Shown piece after piece: positions 1-5,814 of a DNA stretch of 64,000 bases. Origin of the DNA: a virus. The position numbers and the translations under genes are program-made. Under the pieces are notes generated by a model, which saw only the letters and a program-made list of their open reading frames with translations, did not search any database and was not told the origin of the DNA. The stretch's first letter is position 1, and the number at the start of each line of letters is the position of its first letter. Location: IMG/VR virus record IMGVR_UViG_3300023174_000118, positions 1 to 64,000 of that record. One strand, written 5' to 3'.

Positions 1-102
1 TTTTGCACTTCCGTCCAAAACAACCCATGCTATAAACATTCCTAATAGAGTCCAAAGCTGATCGATCATATCTTGAATTACTTTTTTGATATAGTTAATC
101 AT
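1..102 (-). CDS. Small membrane protein, holin-like, partial
   Basis: The gene starts with ATG at 102 and runs off the window edge, so only 34 residues are visible. An AGGAG ribosome site lies about 7-8 nt before the ATG. The visible part has an amphipathic start (INYIKKVIQDMIDQ) followed by a hydrophobic stretch (LWTLLGMFIAWVVL) that fits one membrane helix. The start overlaps the end of the large surface-protein gene by 8 bp, so the two are co-transcribed. Its size, membrane helix and place after the lysis region suggest a holin or similar envelope protein. The family cannot be fixed from this fragment. Confidence 0.6.
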   Translation of the reverse strand, partial: MINYIKKVIQDMIDQLWTLLGMFIAWVVLDGSAK

Positions 103-2692
103 TCTTTCTTCTCCTCATTCCTTTGGAGTCACCAGAGGCTCCTCCTCCACCTGAACCACCTGAGTTACCCCCGCCTGAGCGAGAGCCTCCCGTAGATCCT
201 CCAGTGGATGCGCCTGCTACGGCGCCAACAGCATTTAATGCTGCTCCTGTTGCTACGACTGTAGCCACAACCATTTTTGTTGCTTCTTCTCTTTCGCCTT
301 CTGTCATATCCGCACCAATACTGCCAAGTGCTTCTAATGCTGCTCCTGGGTTATTAAATAATTCTGCTGCAAATGCTGCTGGATCTGATATCAATTCTAC
401 TTGTACAGCAACTTCTGCTGTAATAACAACTGCTTCACCATTTTCAGATGTACGAACATCTACTGGTGTATCTGGTGGTAAATCTGCTAATTTAATTCCA
501 GCCTCGGCTACCTGTTCTTTAGTTAGGTTTTCACCTTCTGGAACTGATTGAATTAATGCATCAGCAACAATATCTTTTTCTGCTTCAGATAATTTACCAT
601 CTGAACTGGCCAGTGCAACAATTGCTGCAACATCTTCTTTTGATACTTCTCCATCTGACGCAAGGGCTTTTAACACAGCCTCTTGGTCCGCTATTGAAAC
701 TTTTCCATCTGCTGCTAATGCATCAATTAATTGATCAGTTTCTTTTGCATCAATTTCTCCATCTGCTGACATTGCATCTGCAATATCTGCAACTTCTGTA
801 CTGTCTAATTTACCGTCTGCTAATGCATCATCAACAGTATTGTTTACATCTTCTATTGATCCCGCCTCTGGCTCAATCGCAGGTGGCTCTTCTGCAGGGG
901 GTTCTTCTGCAGGTGGCTCAACCACAGGTGGTTCTTCTGCAGGTGGCTCAACCACAGGTGGTTCTTCTGCAGGTGGTTCAACCGCAGGTGGCTCAACCGC
1001 AGGTGGTTCTTCTGCAGGTGGTTCTTCTGCAGGTGGCTCAACCGCAGGTGGTTCTTCTGCAGGTGGTTCAACCGCAGGTGGCTCAACCGCAGGTGGAGTA
1101 GGAGCTGGTGCAGGTGCTGGAATTACATTAATTACTGTTTGTGCCTCTGCAATTATTGCAGGTGCAGTAGTTACTTTTTCTACTGCTGTAGAAACAATTG
1201 CAAGATCTGCTACTTTTGCAGTTAATATTGTATTTGCTGTTGCTAATGCAGTCACAGTATTTTGTGAAACTGTTGCAATAGGAGCAATTACTGTATTTGT
1301 ATTTATTGTATTTGCTGCTACAACTGCTGTAATTGCTGAGTTTAATGTAGCAATTTGTGCATTTGCCGTATCAATTGCTGCCAATACTGTTGCATTGTCT
1401 GGATCAGGGGTAGGAGTAAATGCGGAGCCCTGAGTAATTGTTCCAGTAAAACCTGTTGTGGTGCTTGTATTAGCAATAGCTGTTACGGCACCCCCAGCTG
1501 TCTCTCTTACGTTAAACCTAGCACCATTTGGTATTGGCCCAGTCACACTTACATCTGCTTGCCATGCGCCATCTGCTGGGTTTACATCTGCATTAAATCT
1601 AATTTGAGTCATTTGAGTATCAGCAGTTCTTAAAGGATATACACGAACATCCCAAGCAACTGAAAGGGTGTTAGTTGTTGTTGAGTAGGTAACTCCAGAG
1701 CCATTACTCCATGTAGTCCAATCATATCCCGCTACAGAAATAGAAGGTGCATTAGGAGTAGAATAATAATTTGGGCCCTCATTTACACCAAAAGTAATAG
1801 TAGCATTAGATCCAACATAAACATTATTATATGTAACTCCGCCCATCTGTAAATTAAATGGAAGGTTCATTCGAACACCAGCATCGTCTACATTGGATAA
1901 AACATTTGTGGTTGTACCAATAGTTGCTGCAAGGGCATTAACTGCATCTTGAGCATTATTAATTGCTACGTTTGCTTGAGTTAATTGTGTTTGAGCCTCT
2001 GTTCGTGCAGGTGTTATTGCTGCTACTGCCGTGGTTGCCGTTGCAACTGTAGCTGTGGCAGTATCTACAGATGTTTGTGCTGTTTGAATTAAAGTAGTTG
2101 CTGTCTCTGATTGTGCAACTTCTACCGCAATTGCAGTTGCTACCTGAGTAACCGTAGTTGGCGCTTCTGTCATTAAGGGAGTTGCTGTGGCTATAACTGT
2201 AGACGTTGCTGATTCAATTACAGGTACTGCTGCAGTAATTACTGCCTGTGCTGTAATTACTTCTGGTGTTTGAGTTGTAGATGTTACTGGAATTGCAGCC
2301 ACTGCCTGTGTGACAGATGCTATTGTTGATGTAACTGTTTGAACAACTGTTGTTGCTGTTTCTACGGCTGAGGATACATTTGATACTTCTGCTACCGCAG
2401 CCGTCGCTGCTGCTACCGCTGTATTTGCTGCTGCTACGGCTGTATTAGATGCTGTTACCGCTTGCACAGCTGTTGCTATTGTTACTGTTGCTGTATCCGA
2501 TGCAGCTGCGGCTTGTGCAACTTCTGTCGTTGCAGTTGCGATTGCTGTATTGACCGCTTGTTGTGCTGGGCTTACAACAACTTGCTCTGAGGGGGCTGGT
2601 GGCTCATTAGCATTAGCAAAGTTAGGGCTAAAAAGGAAAAGCCAGCCGATTATAAAAAGGCTGGTAAAAAAATACTTTAGCTTTCTAGTCAA
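95..2692 (-). CDS. Large secreted, membrane-anchored surface protein with acidic DG repeats
   Basis: Start is TTG at 2692, with AGGAG 7 nt before it. An N-terminal signal peptide is visible: basic n-region, hydrophobic core LFIIGWLFLF, and an AxA-type site near residue 28. A long Ala/Thr/Val-rich low-complexity stretch (about residues 40-265) follows. Then comes a compact beta-rich domain (about 270-400) with the pattern PFNLQMGGVTYNNVYVGSN. Further on are a PPAVEPP/PPAEEPP linker and five acidic repeats of the form xDGKLSxxE. A hydrophobic helix (MVVATVVATGAALNAVGAVAG) precedes a Gly/Ser tail ending in RRRK. This looks like a protein exported by the host Sec system and held at the cell surface. 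I do not recognise the whole protein. Superinfection exclusion or an envelope or lysis role are guesses from its place before a holin-like gene. Confidence 0.8.
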   Translation of the reverse strand: MTRKLKYFFTSLFIIGWLFLFSPNFANANEPPAPSEQVVVSPAQQAVNTAIATATTEVAQAAAASDTATVTIATAVQAVTASNTAVAAANTAVAAATAAVAEVSNVSSAVETATTVVQTVTSTIASVTQAVAAIPVTSTTQTPEVITAQAVITAAVPVIESATSTVIATATPLMTEAPTTVTQVATAIAVEVAQSETATTLIQTAQTSVDTATATVATATTAVAAITPARTEAQTQLTQANVAINNAQDAVNALAATIGTTTNVLSNVDDAGVRMNLPFNLQMGGVTYNNVYVGSNATITFGVNEGPNYYSTPNAPSISVAGYDWTTWSNGSGVTYSTTTNTLSVAWDVRVYPLRTADTQMTQIRFNADVNPADGAWQADVSVTGPIPNGARFNVRETAGGAVTAIANTSTTTGFTGTITQGSAFTPTPDPDNATVLAAIDTANAQIATLNSAITAVVAANTINTNTVIAPIATVSQNTVTALATANTILTAKVADLAIVSTAVEKVTTAPAIIAEAQTVINVIPAPAPAPTPPAVEPPAVEPPAEEPPAVEPPAEEPPAEEPPAVEPPAVEPPAEEPPVVEPPAEEPPVVEPPAEEPPAEEPPAIEPEAGSIEDVNNTVDDALADGKLDSTEVADIADAMSADGEIDAKETDQLIDALAADGKVSIADQEAVLKALASDGEVSKEDVAAIVALASSDGKLSEAEKDIVADALIQSVPEGENLTKEQVAEAGIKLADLPPDTPVDVRTSENGEAVVITAEVAVQVELISDPAAFAAELFNNPGAALEALGSIGADMTEGEREEATKMVVATVVATGAALNAVGAVAGASTGGSTGGSRSGGGNSGGSGGGGASGDSKGMRRRKND
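880..1105 (-). repeat. Tandem PPAxEPP-coding repeat
   Basis: The DNA repeats a unit of about 15 bp reading as gcaggtggttc or gcaggtggctc variants, about 14 times. It encodes alternating PPAVE, PPAEE and PPVVE units. This makes an extended, acidic, proline-rich spacer between the beta domain and the DG repeats of the surface protein. Copy number could vary by slippage. The repeat also creates misleading open frames on both strands. Confidence 0.85.
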
Positions 2693-2699
2693 TTAGGAT

Positions 2700-2732
2700 C
2701 TCCTAAGTAAAACAATATTTTTGTTTACTTAG
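2700..2732 (-). promoter_or_regulatory. Hairpin touching the ribosome site of the surface-protein gene
   Basis: CTAAGTA-AAACAA pairs with TTGTTT-TACTTAG with one bulged A, giving about 12 bp around a small loop. The 3' arm on the minus strand ends inside the AGGAG ribosome site (2700-2704) of the TTG-started gene. It could limit translation of that gene. The run of T needed for a good terminator is missing, so I do not call it one. Confidence 0.45.
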
Positions 2733-2758
2733 TAATTATAGCAGAGTGTTAGTTTAAA

Positions 2759-2947
2759 TTACTTAGGATTATCTGTTTTATAAAAGCCATTACCTTTAAA
2801 CTGTATACCAAATGGAGTAAAGTGTCTTGTCATTTCTGAATCACATTCTACACATGTATAACCTGGATCTTCATCTTTAATTGATCTATGCGTTGACATT
2901 GTTGGATGTGCATCATCATATGAGCACTTGTATTCGTATACTGGCAT
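2759..2947 (-). CDS. FmdB-like zinc-ribbon protein
   Basis: The 62 residues match the FmdB/CxxC-CxxC regulatory family: start MPVYEYKC, a CVEC pair at 32-35 and the hallmark end GIQFKGNGFYKTD. The first pair is incomplete: C8 is present but the usual partner cysteine is replaced (the next candidate is H14), so zinc binding may use His. FmdB-type proteins are small and thought to be regulatory, and their biochemical role is not settled. The gene follows a GC-rich structured region and has an AAAGGATAGGT ribosome site. Why a phage keeps it is unknown. The family call is firm, the role is not. Confidence 0.8.
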   Translation of the reverse strand: MPVYEYKCSYDDAHPTMSTHRSIKDEDPGYTCVECDSEMTRHFTPFGIQFKGNGFYKTDNPK

Positions 2948-2979
2948 TACCTATCCTTTAATTATAGTGAGCAGTTTAA

Positions 2980-3048
2980 GGACTTACTCAGGTCCATCCT
3001 GCGGGTAACGGCCCGCTATCTGCGACTCCCCAGTGACGGGGTGCAGAT
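2980..3048 (-). ncRNA. Candidate structured small RNA or leader
   Basis: This short stretch is much richer in G+C than its surroundings and folds on the minus strand into three consecutive stems. P1 pairs ATCTGC (3043-3048) with GCAGAT (3018-3023) and encloses CCCC-GTCACT-GGGG. P2 is GCGGG-CCGTTA-CCCGC (3001-3016). P3 is GGAC-CTGAGTAA-GTCC (2980-2995). The first stem begins where a transcript from the TATAAT at 3053-3058 would start. It has no open frame of note and leads into the FmdB-like gene. It could be a stable small RNA, a leader regulating FmdB, or a terminator of hsp20 transcripts. I could not match it to a known riboswitch. Confidence 0.5.
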
Positions 3049-3052
3049 TTCT

Positions 3053-3058
3053 ATTATA
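3053..3058 (-). promoter_or_regulatory. -10 box before the structured RNA
   Basis: TATAAT sits a few bases after the hsp20 stop codon. The best -35 alternatives (AAACAA or AAAACA, 16-17 nt upstream, inside hsp20) are weak. A start 6-8 nt downstream would coincide with the first stem of the structured RNA. Confidence 0.4.
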
Positions 3059-3060
3059 CC

Positions 3061-3486
3061 TTACTTGATTTTAATTGTTTTAGGCTTCTTTTCTTCTGGA
3101 ACAACTCGTTCTACAAAAATATTAAGAAGACCGTTTTCTAAAGAAGCATTTGTAACTTCCATATACTCACCTAATGCAAAGGTGCGAGTAAACTTCCTGG
3201 CAGCAATTCCTTTATGAACTACATGCTTTGGAGCATCCTCTGTAAGATCTTTTCTTTCACCTTTAACCACGAGTGTTCCATTATCAACTTGAACCGAGAT
3301 GTCTTCTTTGCCAAAACCAGCTACTGCTAGAGTGACAACGTATTCATCATCATCATGTTGAAAAACATCATATGGTGGATAAGATTCGTGAATTGCTTCC
3401 CGATGTATATTATTAAGACGGGCTAAGTCTCTATTAAAGCCAATAAAAAATGGATCATTAAATAGATCCATGAATTGTGTTACCAT
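3061..3486 (-). CDS. Small heat shock protein (Hsp20/alpha-crystallin)
   Basis: The 141 residues contain the alpha-crystallin domain from about residue 38 (YPPYDVFQHDDDEYVV, VAGFGKEDISVQVDNGTLVV, then ARKFTRTFALGEYMEV and LENGLLNIFVERVVP). It ends with an IKIK tail of the I-x-I type used for oligomer contacts. sHsps hold unfolding proteins in a refoldable state without ATP. The start ATG at 3486 has an AAAGGGG ribosome site. A separate promoter lies upstream, so it can be expressed apart from the nuclease and endolysin genes before it. Hsp20 proteins are known from some large phages, and a role in virion assembly or stress during infection is inferred. Confidence 0.95.
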   Translation of the reverse strand: MVTQFMDLFNDPFFIGFNRDLARLNNIHREAIHESYPPYDVFQHDDDEYVVTLAVAGFGKEDISVQVDNGTLVVKGERKDLTEDAPKHVVHKGIAARKFTRTFALGEYMEVTNASLENGLLNIFVERVVPEEKKPKTIKIK

Positions 3487-3513
3487 TATATTCCCCTTTC
3501 AAGCGAATAAATT

Positions 3514-3548
3514 AATATATGGACCCTCTAATGAGCGATCCATATATT
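3514..3548. repeat. Inverted repeat at the hsp20 transcription start
   Basis: AATATATGGA and TCCATATATT (10-bp arms, 15-nt spacer) flank the expected start point of the hsp20 promoter. One arm abuts the -10 box. The position fits an operator better than an RNA hairpin, because the transcript would begin inside the first arm. Confidence 0.45.
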
Positions 3549-3577
3549 ATTATAGCAAAATATTTATATCTTGTCTA
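3549..3577 (-). promoter_or_regulatory. hsp20 promoter
   Basis: TAGACA (3572-3577), a 17-nt spacer and TATAAT (3549-3554), with TGC directly before the -10. This is a near-consensus vegetative promoter. The -35 overlaps the stop codon of the nuclease gene. Expected start is near 3542, with a leader of about 55 nt. Confidence 0.75.
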
Positions 3578-3979
3578 CTTCTTTTTAGCCCTTACTTTAG
3601 CAAGTGCTTCAAAGTCCTTTACCTTGGTATCTCCTAGGTATCCCCAGGCATATCCATCGGAAATCATTTGTTCATTGACTGATATTTTAGATCCATCTAG
3701 GAATAGCCATCCAAGGATACGCCCGTATTTTTCTGATGAGTCCATTTTTTCTGTCTTAATGACAACATCTTTAGCATCTTTAATCTTAGACTTTACATAC
3801 TCTTTAGCCTCAAGCCCCAAAACTTTTTCGGCTTTATTTGTTGTTCTGCTTTCTGGAGTATCAATTCCAGCCAACCTAACTCTTGAGCTAAAAGATATGT
3901 CAAAACCTAGATCAATTTCTACGTCTATTGTATCTCCATCTACGACGTTAGTTACTTTTTTAACGTGATATTCGTACAT
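3575..3979 (-). CDS. Staphylococcal-type nuclease (thermonuclease)
   Basis: From the ATG at 3979 the protein has 134 residues with the SNase (OB-fold) signature: VVDGDTIDV, RVRLAGIDTPES and YGRILGWLFLDG. The catalytic R35, E43 and R87 and calcium ligand candidates such as D16 are all present. SNases cut DNA and RNA with Ca2+. I chose 3979 because its ATG overlaps the endolysin stop by one base (TAATG) and has an AAAGAAGAAG ribosome site; a start at 4036 would run inside the endolysin gene. No signal peptide is seen, so it probably acts in the cytoplasm, perhaps degrading host nucleic acid for nucleotides. Confidence 0.93.
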   Translation of the reverse strand: MYEYHVKKVTNVVDGDTIDVEIDLGFDISFSSRVRLAGIDTPESRTTNKAEKVLGLEAKEYVKSKIKDAKDVVIKTEKMDSSEKYGRILGWLFLDGSKISVNEQMISDGYAWGYLGDTKVKDFEALAKVRAKKK

Positions 3980-4521
3980 TACTTCTTCTTTACGGTTGCT
4001 TTTACTGTAGCCGCCTTTGGTGCCGCAGCATCCCAATCTGGACGAGCAACTGACATTACTAGGCTATACGCTCTTTTCTTAAGGAATACCCCATCACCAT
4101 TTGCTTGTGATCCTTTTGAGTCTCCACTAGTATTTCCTTCATAACAATGTAAGTTTTTGCCATCATTCTTTACAACAATACCAACATGTTCTGTATCTGT
4201 GGGAGTCTTATCAAAGTTAAAAAATACTACATCTCCAGCTTGAGCTTGCCCAATTGGAACAATTCTTTTGTTTTTTGCAAACCATTGTGCTCCTGCATCG
4301 CATGACGCAAAGCCTTTCTTTGTAGAAGCTGCAACTAGATGAACTAGTCCCGCATCATCAAAGCATCCTGAAACAAACATAGCGCACCATGGTTGATTAT
4401 TCATTCCATAACGCTTTCCAAAAATTGTATCGTTATTAGTTCCTTCTGTGTACTTCTCATCAGCATATTTCTTAGCCGCTGCTAATACCTTTGCTGCATT
4501 TGAGTGAATTACTTCTGCCAT
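3979..4521 (-). CDS. Endolysin with CHAP amidase/peptidase domain
   Basis: The 180 residues form a single CHAP domain. The catalytic cysteine is C46 in NQPWCAMFVSGCFDDAGL and the catalytic histidine is H112 in TEHVGIV. An acidic third residue is likely near E128 (CYEGNT). CHAP enzymes cut peptidoglycan peptides or the amide bond to muramic acid. The C-terminus is a short Ala/Lys tail (AAAPKAATVKATVKKK) that may bind the wall electrostatically; no repeat-type wall-binding domain is seen. No signal peptide, so release needs a holin. It has an AAGGAG ribosome site and is translationally coupled to the nuclease gene. Confidence 0.92.
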   Translation of the reverse strand: MAEVIHSNAAKVLAAAKKYADEKYTEGTNNDTIFGKRYGMNNQPWCAMFVSGCFDDAGLVHLVAASTKKGFASCDAGAQWFAKNKRIVPIGQAQAGDVVFFNFDKTPTDTEHVGIVVKNDGKNLHCYEGNTSGDSKGSQANGDGVFLKKRAYSLVMSVARPDWDAAAPKAATVKATVKKK

Positions 4522-4531
4522 TTTATTCTCC

Positions 4532-4975
4532 TTAGTTTACGGATGTCTTTAGTGAGGCTGACAATTGCCATGACCAAAACTGATGTTGATCAATTCTTTC
4601 TGCAATAAAGTTTGCAAGTCCTTGTTCATTTCCCGCATCTGCCATTTCAAAAGCATCTTTTAAATCTTTAATTATTTGATTATTGGAATCAAGTAAATTT
4701 CTAAGCATTTCCAAAGGTGACGTTGTTGGAAAATCATATTTTACGTTAGAAGCCTGTAGTATTTCATCAATTTGAAATGGTGCATACGCTCCAAGTTTTC
4801 TTGACCATTCTGCATAAGTATCAATTGATTCAAATACGTCTTCATAAATTTCTAAAAAGAATGCATGAAGTTGTTTAAACAAAATGCCTTCCACGTTCCA
4901 GTGATATCCGTGTGTTTTTGTATAAAATACAAAAGCATTAGATTGTAGTTGCTTGAGTTTATTTAATAGATCCAT
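4532..4975 (-). CDS. Dps-like ferritin protein
   Basis: The 147 residues match the Dps/ferritin-like four-helix family: THGYHWNVEG, LHAFFLEIYEDVFESIDTYAEW. Ferroxidase positions align with E. coli Dps: H25, H37, D52 and E56 fit H51, H63, D78 and E82. The position of D67 is L41, with E42 next to it, so one ligand may be shifted. Dps forms a 12-mer that stores iron and protects DNA from peroxide. The lysine-rich N-terminal tail used for DNA binding in E. coli is absent. A -10 box 6 nt before the ATG suggests a leaderless transcript of its own. A role in protecting phage or host DNA late in infection is inferred. Confidence 0.9.
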   Translation of the reverse strand: MDLLNKLKQLQSNAFVFYTKTHGYHWNVEGILFKQLHAFFLEIYEDVFESIDTYAEWSRKLGAYAPFQIDEILQASNVKYDFPTTSPLEMLRNLLDSNNQIIKDLKDAFEMADAGNEQGLANFIAERIDQHQFWSWQLSASLKTSVN

Positions 4976-4981
4976 AATCCT

Positions 4982-4990
4982 AGTATACCA
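4982..4990 (-). promoter_or_regulatory. Extended -10 promoter of the Dps gene (leaderless)
   Basis: TGG-TATACT ends 6 nt before the ATG at 4975. Transcription would then start at or next to the A of the ATG. The -35 position falls in the tRNA-Gly gene and has no clear match, so the TGn extension would have to compensate. Confidence 0.5.
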
Positions 4991-5002
4991 TTTCTTTATT
5001 TG

Positions 5003-5073
5003 AGCGGATGATCAGAATCGAACTGACCCCTTCTGCTTGGAAGGCAGAGGCACTACCAATATGCAACATCCGC
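5003..5073 (-). tRNA. tRNA-Gly (TCC)
   Basis: The acceptor arms GCGGATG and CATCCGC pair fully. The anticodon stem TCTGC/GCAGA holds the loop CTTCCAA with anticodon TCC, reading GGA. The T arm has the GTTCGATTC loop type. CCA is not encoded. GGA is a favoured glycine codon in AT-rich phage genes, so this tRNA may support translation late in infection. Confidence 0.93.
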
Positions 5074-5077
5074 ATTG

Positions 5078-5150
5078 CGCCGTCGGCAGGAATCGAACCT
5101 GCGACCAAGACCTTAGAAGAGTCCTGCTCTATCCCCTGAGCTACGAAGGC
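5078..5150 (-). tRNA. tRNA-Arg (TCT)
   Basis: The acceptor GCCTTCG/CGACGGC has one mismatch. The D arm TAGCTCAGGGGATAGAGCA, the anticodon loop CTTCTAA (anticodon TCT, reading AGA) and the T loop GTTCGAATC are all canonical. AGA is often a rare codon in G+C-richer Gram-positive hosts and common in this AT-rich genome. Confidence 0.95.
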
Positions 5151-5156
5151 ATTCCT

Positions 5157-5468
5157 TTAATCGTTTGGAATATCTTCCTCATGCATATTAATCTCTACCA
5201 AGCCTAACTCTTTTGCCATTTCATGGCCTTCTTCTGACATTTCTATTGTTGCTTCAAGGTTATCATTATATGTAACCTTTATTAATCCCGCCTCATATAG
5301 CTGAACCAATGACCTATCTACATGCTCTTGATGGGCTTCCCATAATTCTGGAGCAATGTATTTTGCTTTTTCTGTAATCTGGAAAATAAATTCTCCATGC
5401 TCATCCATACCTGCCAACTCAACTGCACCCATCTCTAGGTACCTTGATAGTTTCTCGTCATCATCCAT
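5157..5468 (-). CDS. Acidic protein of unknown function
   Basis: The 103 residues are strongly acidic (MDDDEKLSRYLEMGAVEL at the start, HEEDIPND at the end). A middle part reads like a small winged-helix fold: VDRSLVQLYEAGLIKVTYND, then EATIEMSEEGHEMAKELG. That resemblance rests on helix and strand order only. AAGGAG precedes the ATG. It lies between two tRNA genes in the unit downstream of the terminase. I do not recognise a family. Confidence 0.7.
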   Translation of the reverse strand: MDDDEKLSRYLEMGAVELAGMDEHGEFIFQITEKAKYIAPELWEAHQEHVDRSLVQLYEAGLIKVTYNDNLEATIEMSEEGHEMAKELGLVEINMHEEDIPND

Positions 5469-5480
5469 GCGATCTCCTTG

Positions 5481-5554
5481 TGCAACAAGTAGGACTTGAA
5501 CCTACGATTACCGAATTATGAGTTCGGGGCTTTAACCAACTAAGCTATTGTTGC
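5481..5554 (-). tRNA. tRNA with CAT anticodon (elongator Met or Ile2)
   Basis: Acceptor GCAACAA/TTGTTGC pairs fully. The anticodon stem CCGAA/TTCGG holds the loop CTCATAA, giving CAT. The D stem GCTT/AAGC and T arm GTAGG-TTCAAGT-CCTAC are intact. The first base pair is G-C, so it is not an initiator, which would have a C-A mismatch there. Whether it charges with Met, or with Ile after lysidine modification, cannot be told by eye. Confidence 0.93.
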
Positions 5555-5562
5555 TTAGTGAT

Positions 5563-5814
5563 CTATTGTATCGTGCCATCTTCATTCTTGTCAATAGTTT
5601 CTTCTACTATTTGCTGAACATATTCAGAAAAATGTTTTCTAATATTTCCCATTGGCCTATGCCCAGCAGATTTCCATATTCTCTTATATTCAATTACATT
5701 AGCAAATGTAGTTGGGCATAAAACTATCCCACTATATTCTTTTAGTACTGTTGGCAGTGGAACATGCTTGCCACAGCATTTACATTCTTTAGCTTTTTCT
5801 TGATATGTACTCAT
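5563..5814 (-). CDS. Small zinc-finger-like protein
   Basis: The 83 residues carry CKCCGKHVPLP near the N-terminus and a further Cys (IVLCPTT), which could bind one zinc. The rest is basic then acidic, with helices (NVIEYKRIWKSAGHRPMGNIRKHFSEYV). The start overlaps the end of the terminase large subunit gene by 4 bp, so the two are translated together. It may be a DNA-packaging accessory protein. No family recognised. Confidence 0.75.
   Translation of the reverse strand: MSTYQEKAKECKCCGKHVPLPTVLKEYSGIVLCPTTFANVIEYKRIWKSAGHRPMGNIRKHFSEYVQQIVEETIDKNEDGTIQ

Noticed and set aside
123-1433. Long open frames on the plus strand opposite the surface protein
   Set aside because: They are Pro/Ser or Ala/Gly/Thr low-complexity products of the repeat's other frames, with no ribosome sites or protein-like pattern. 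The minus-strand gene has a signal peptide and clear domains.
2961-2966. TATAAT just before the FmdB-like gene
   Set aside because: No acceptable -35, and a start there would remove the ribosome site. A chance AT-rich match is more likely.
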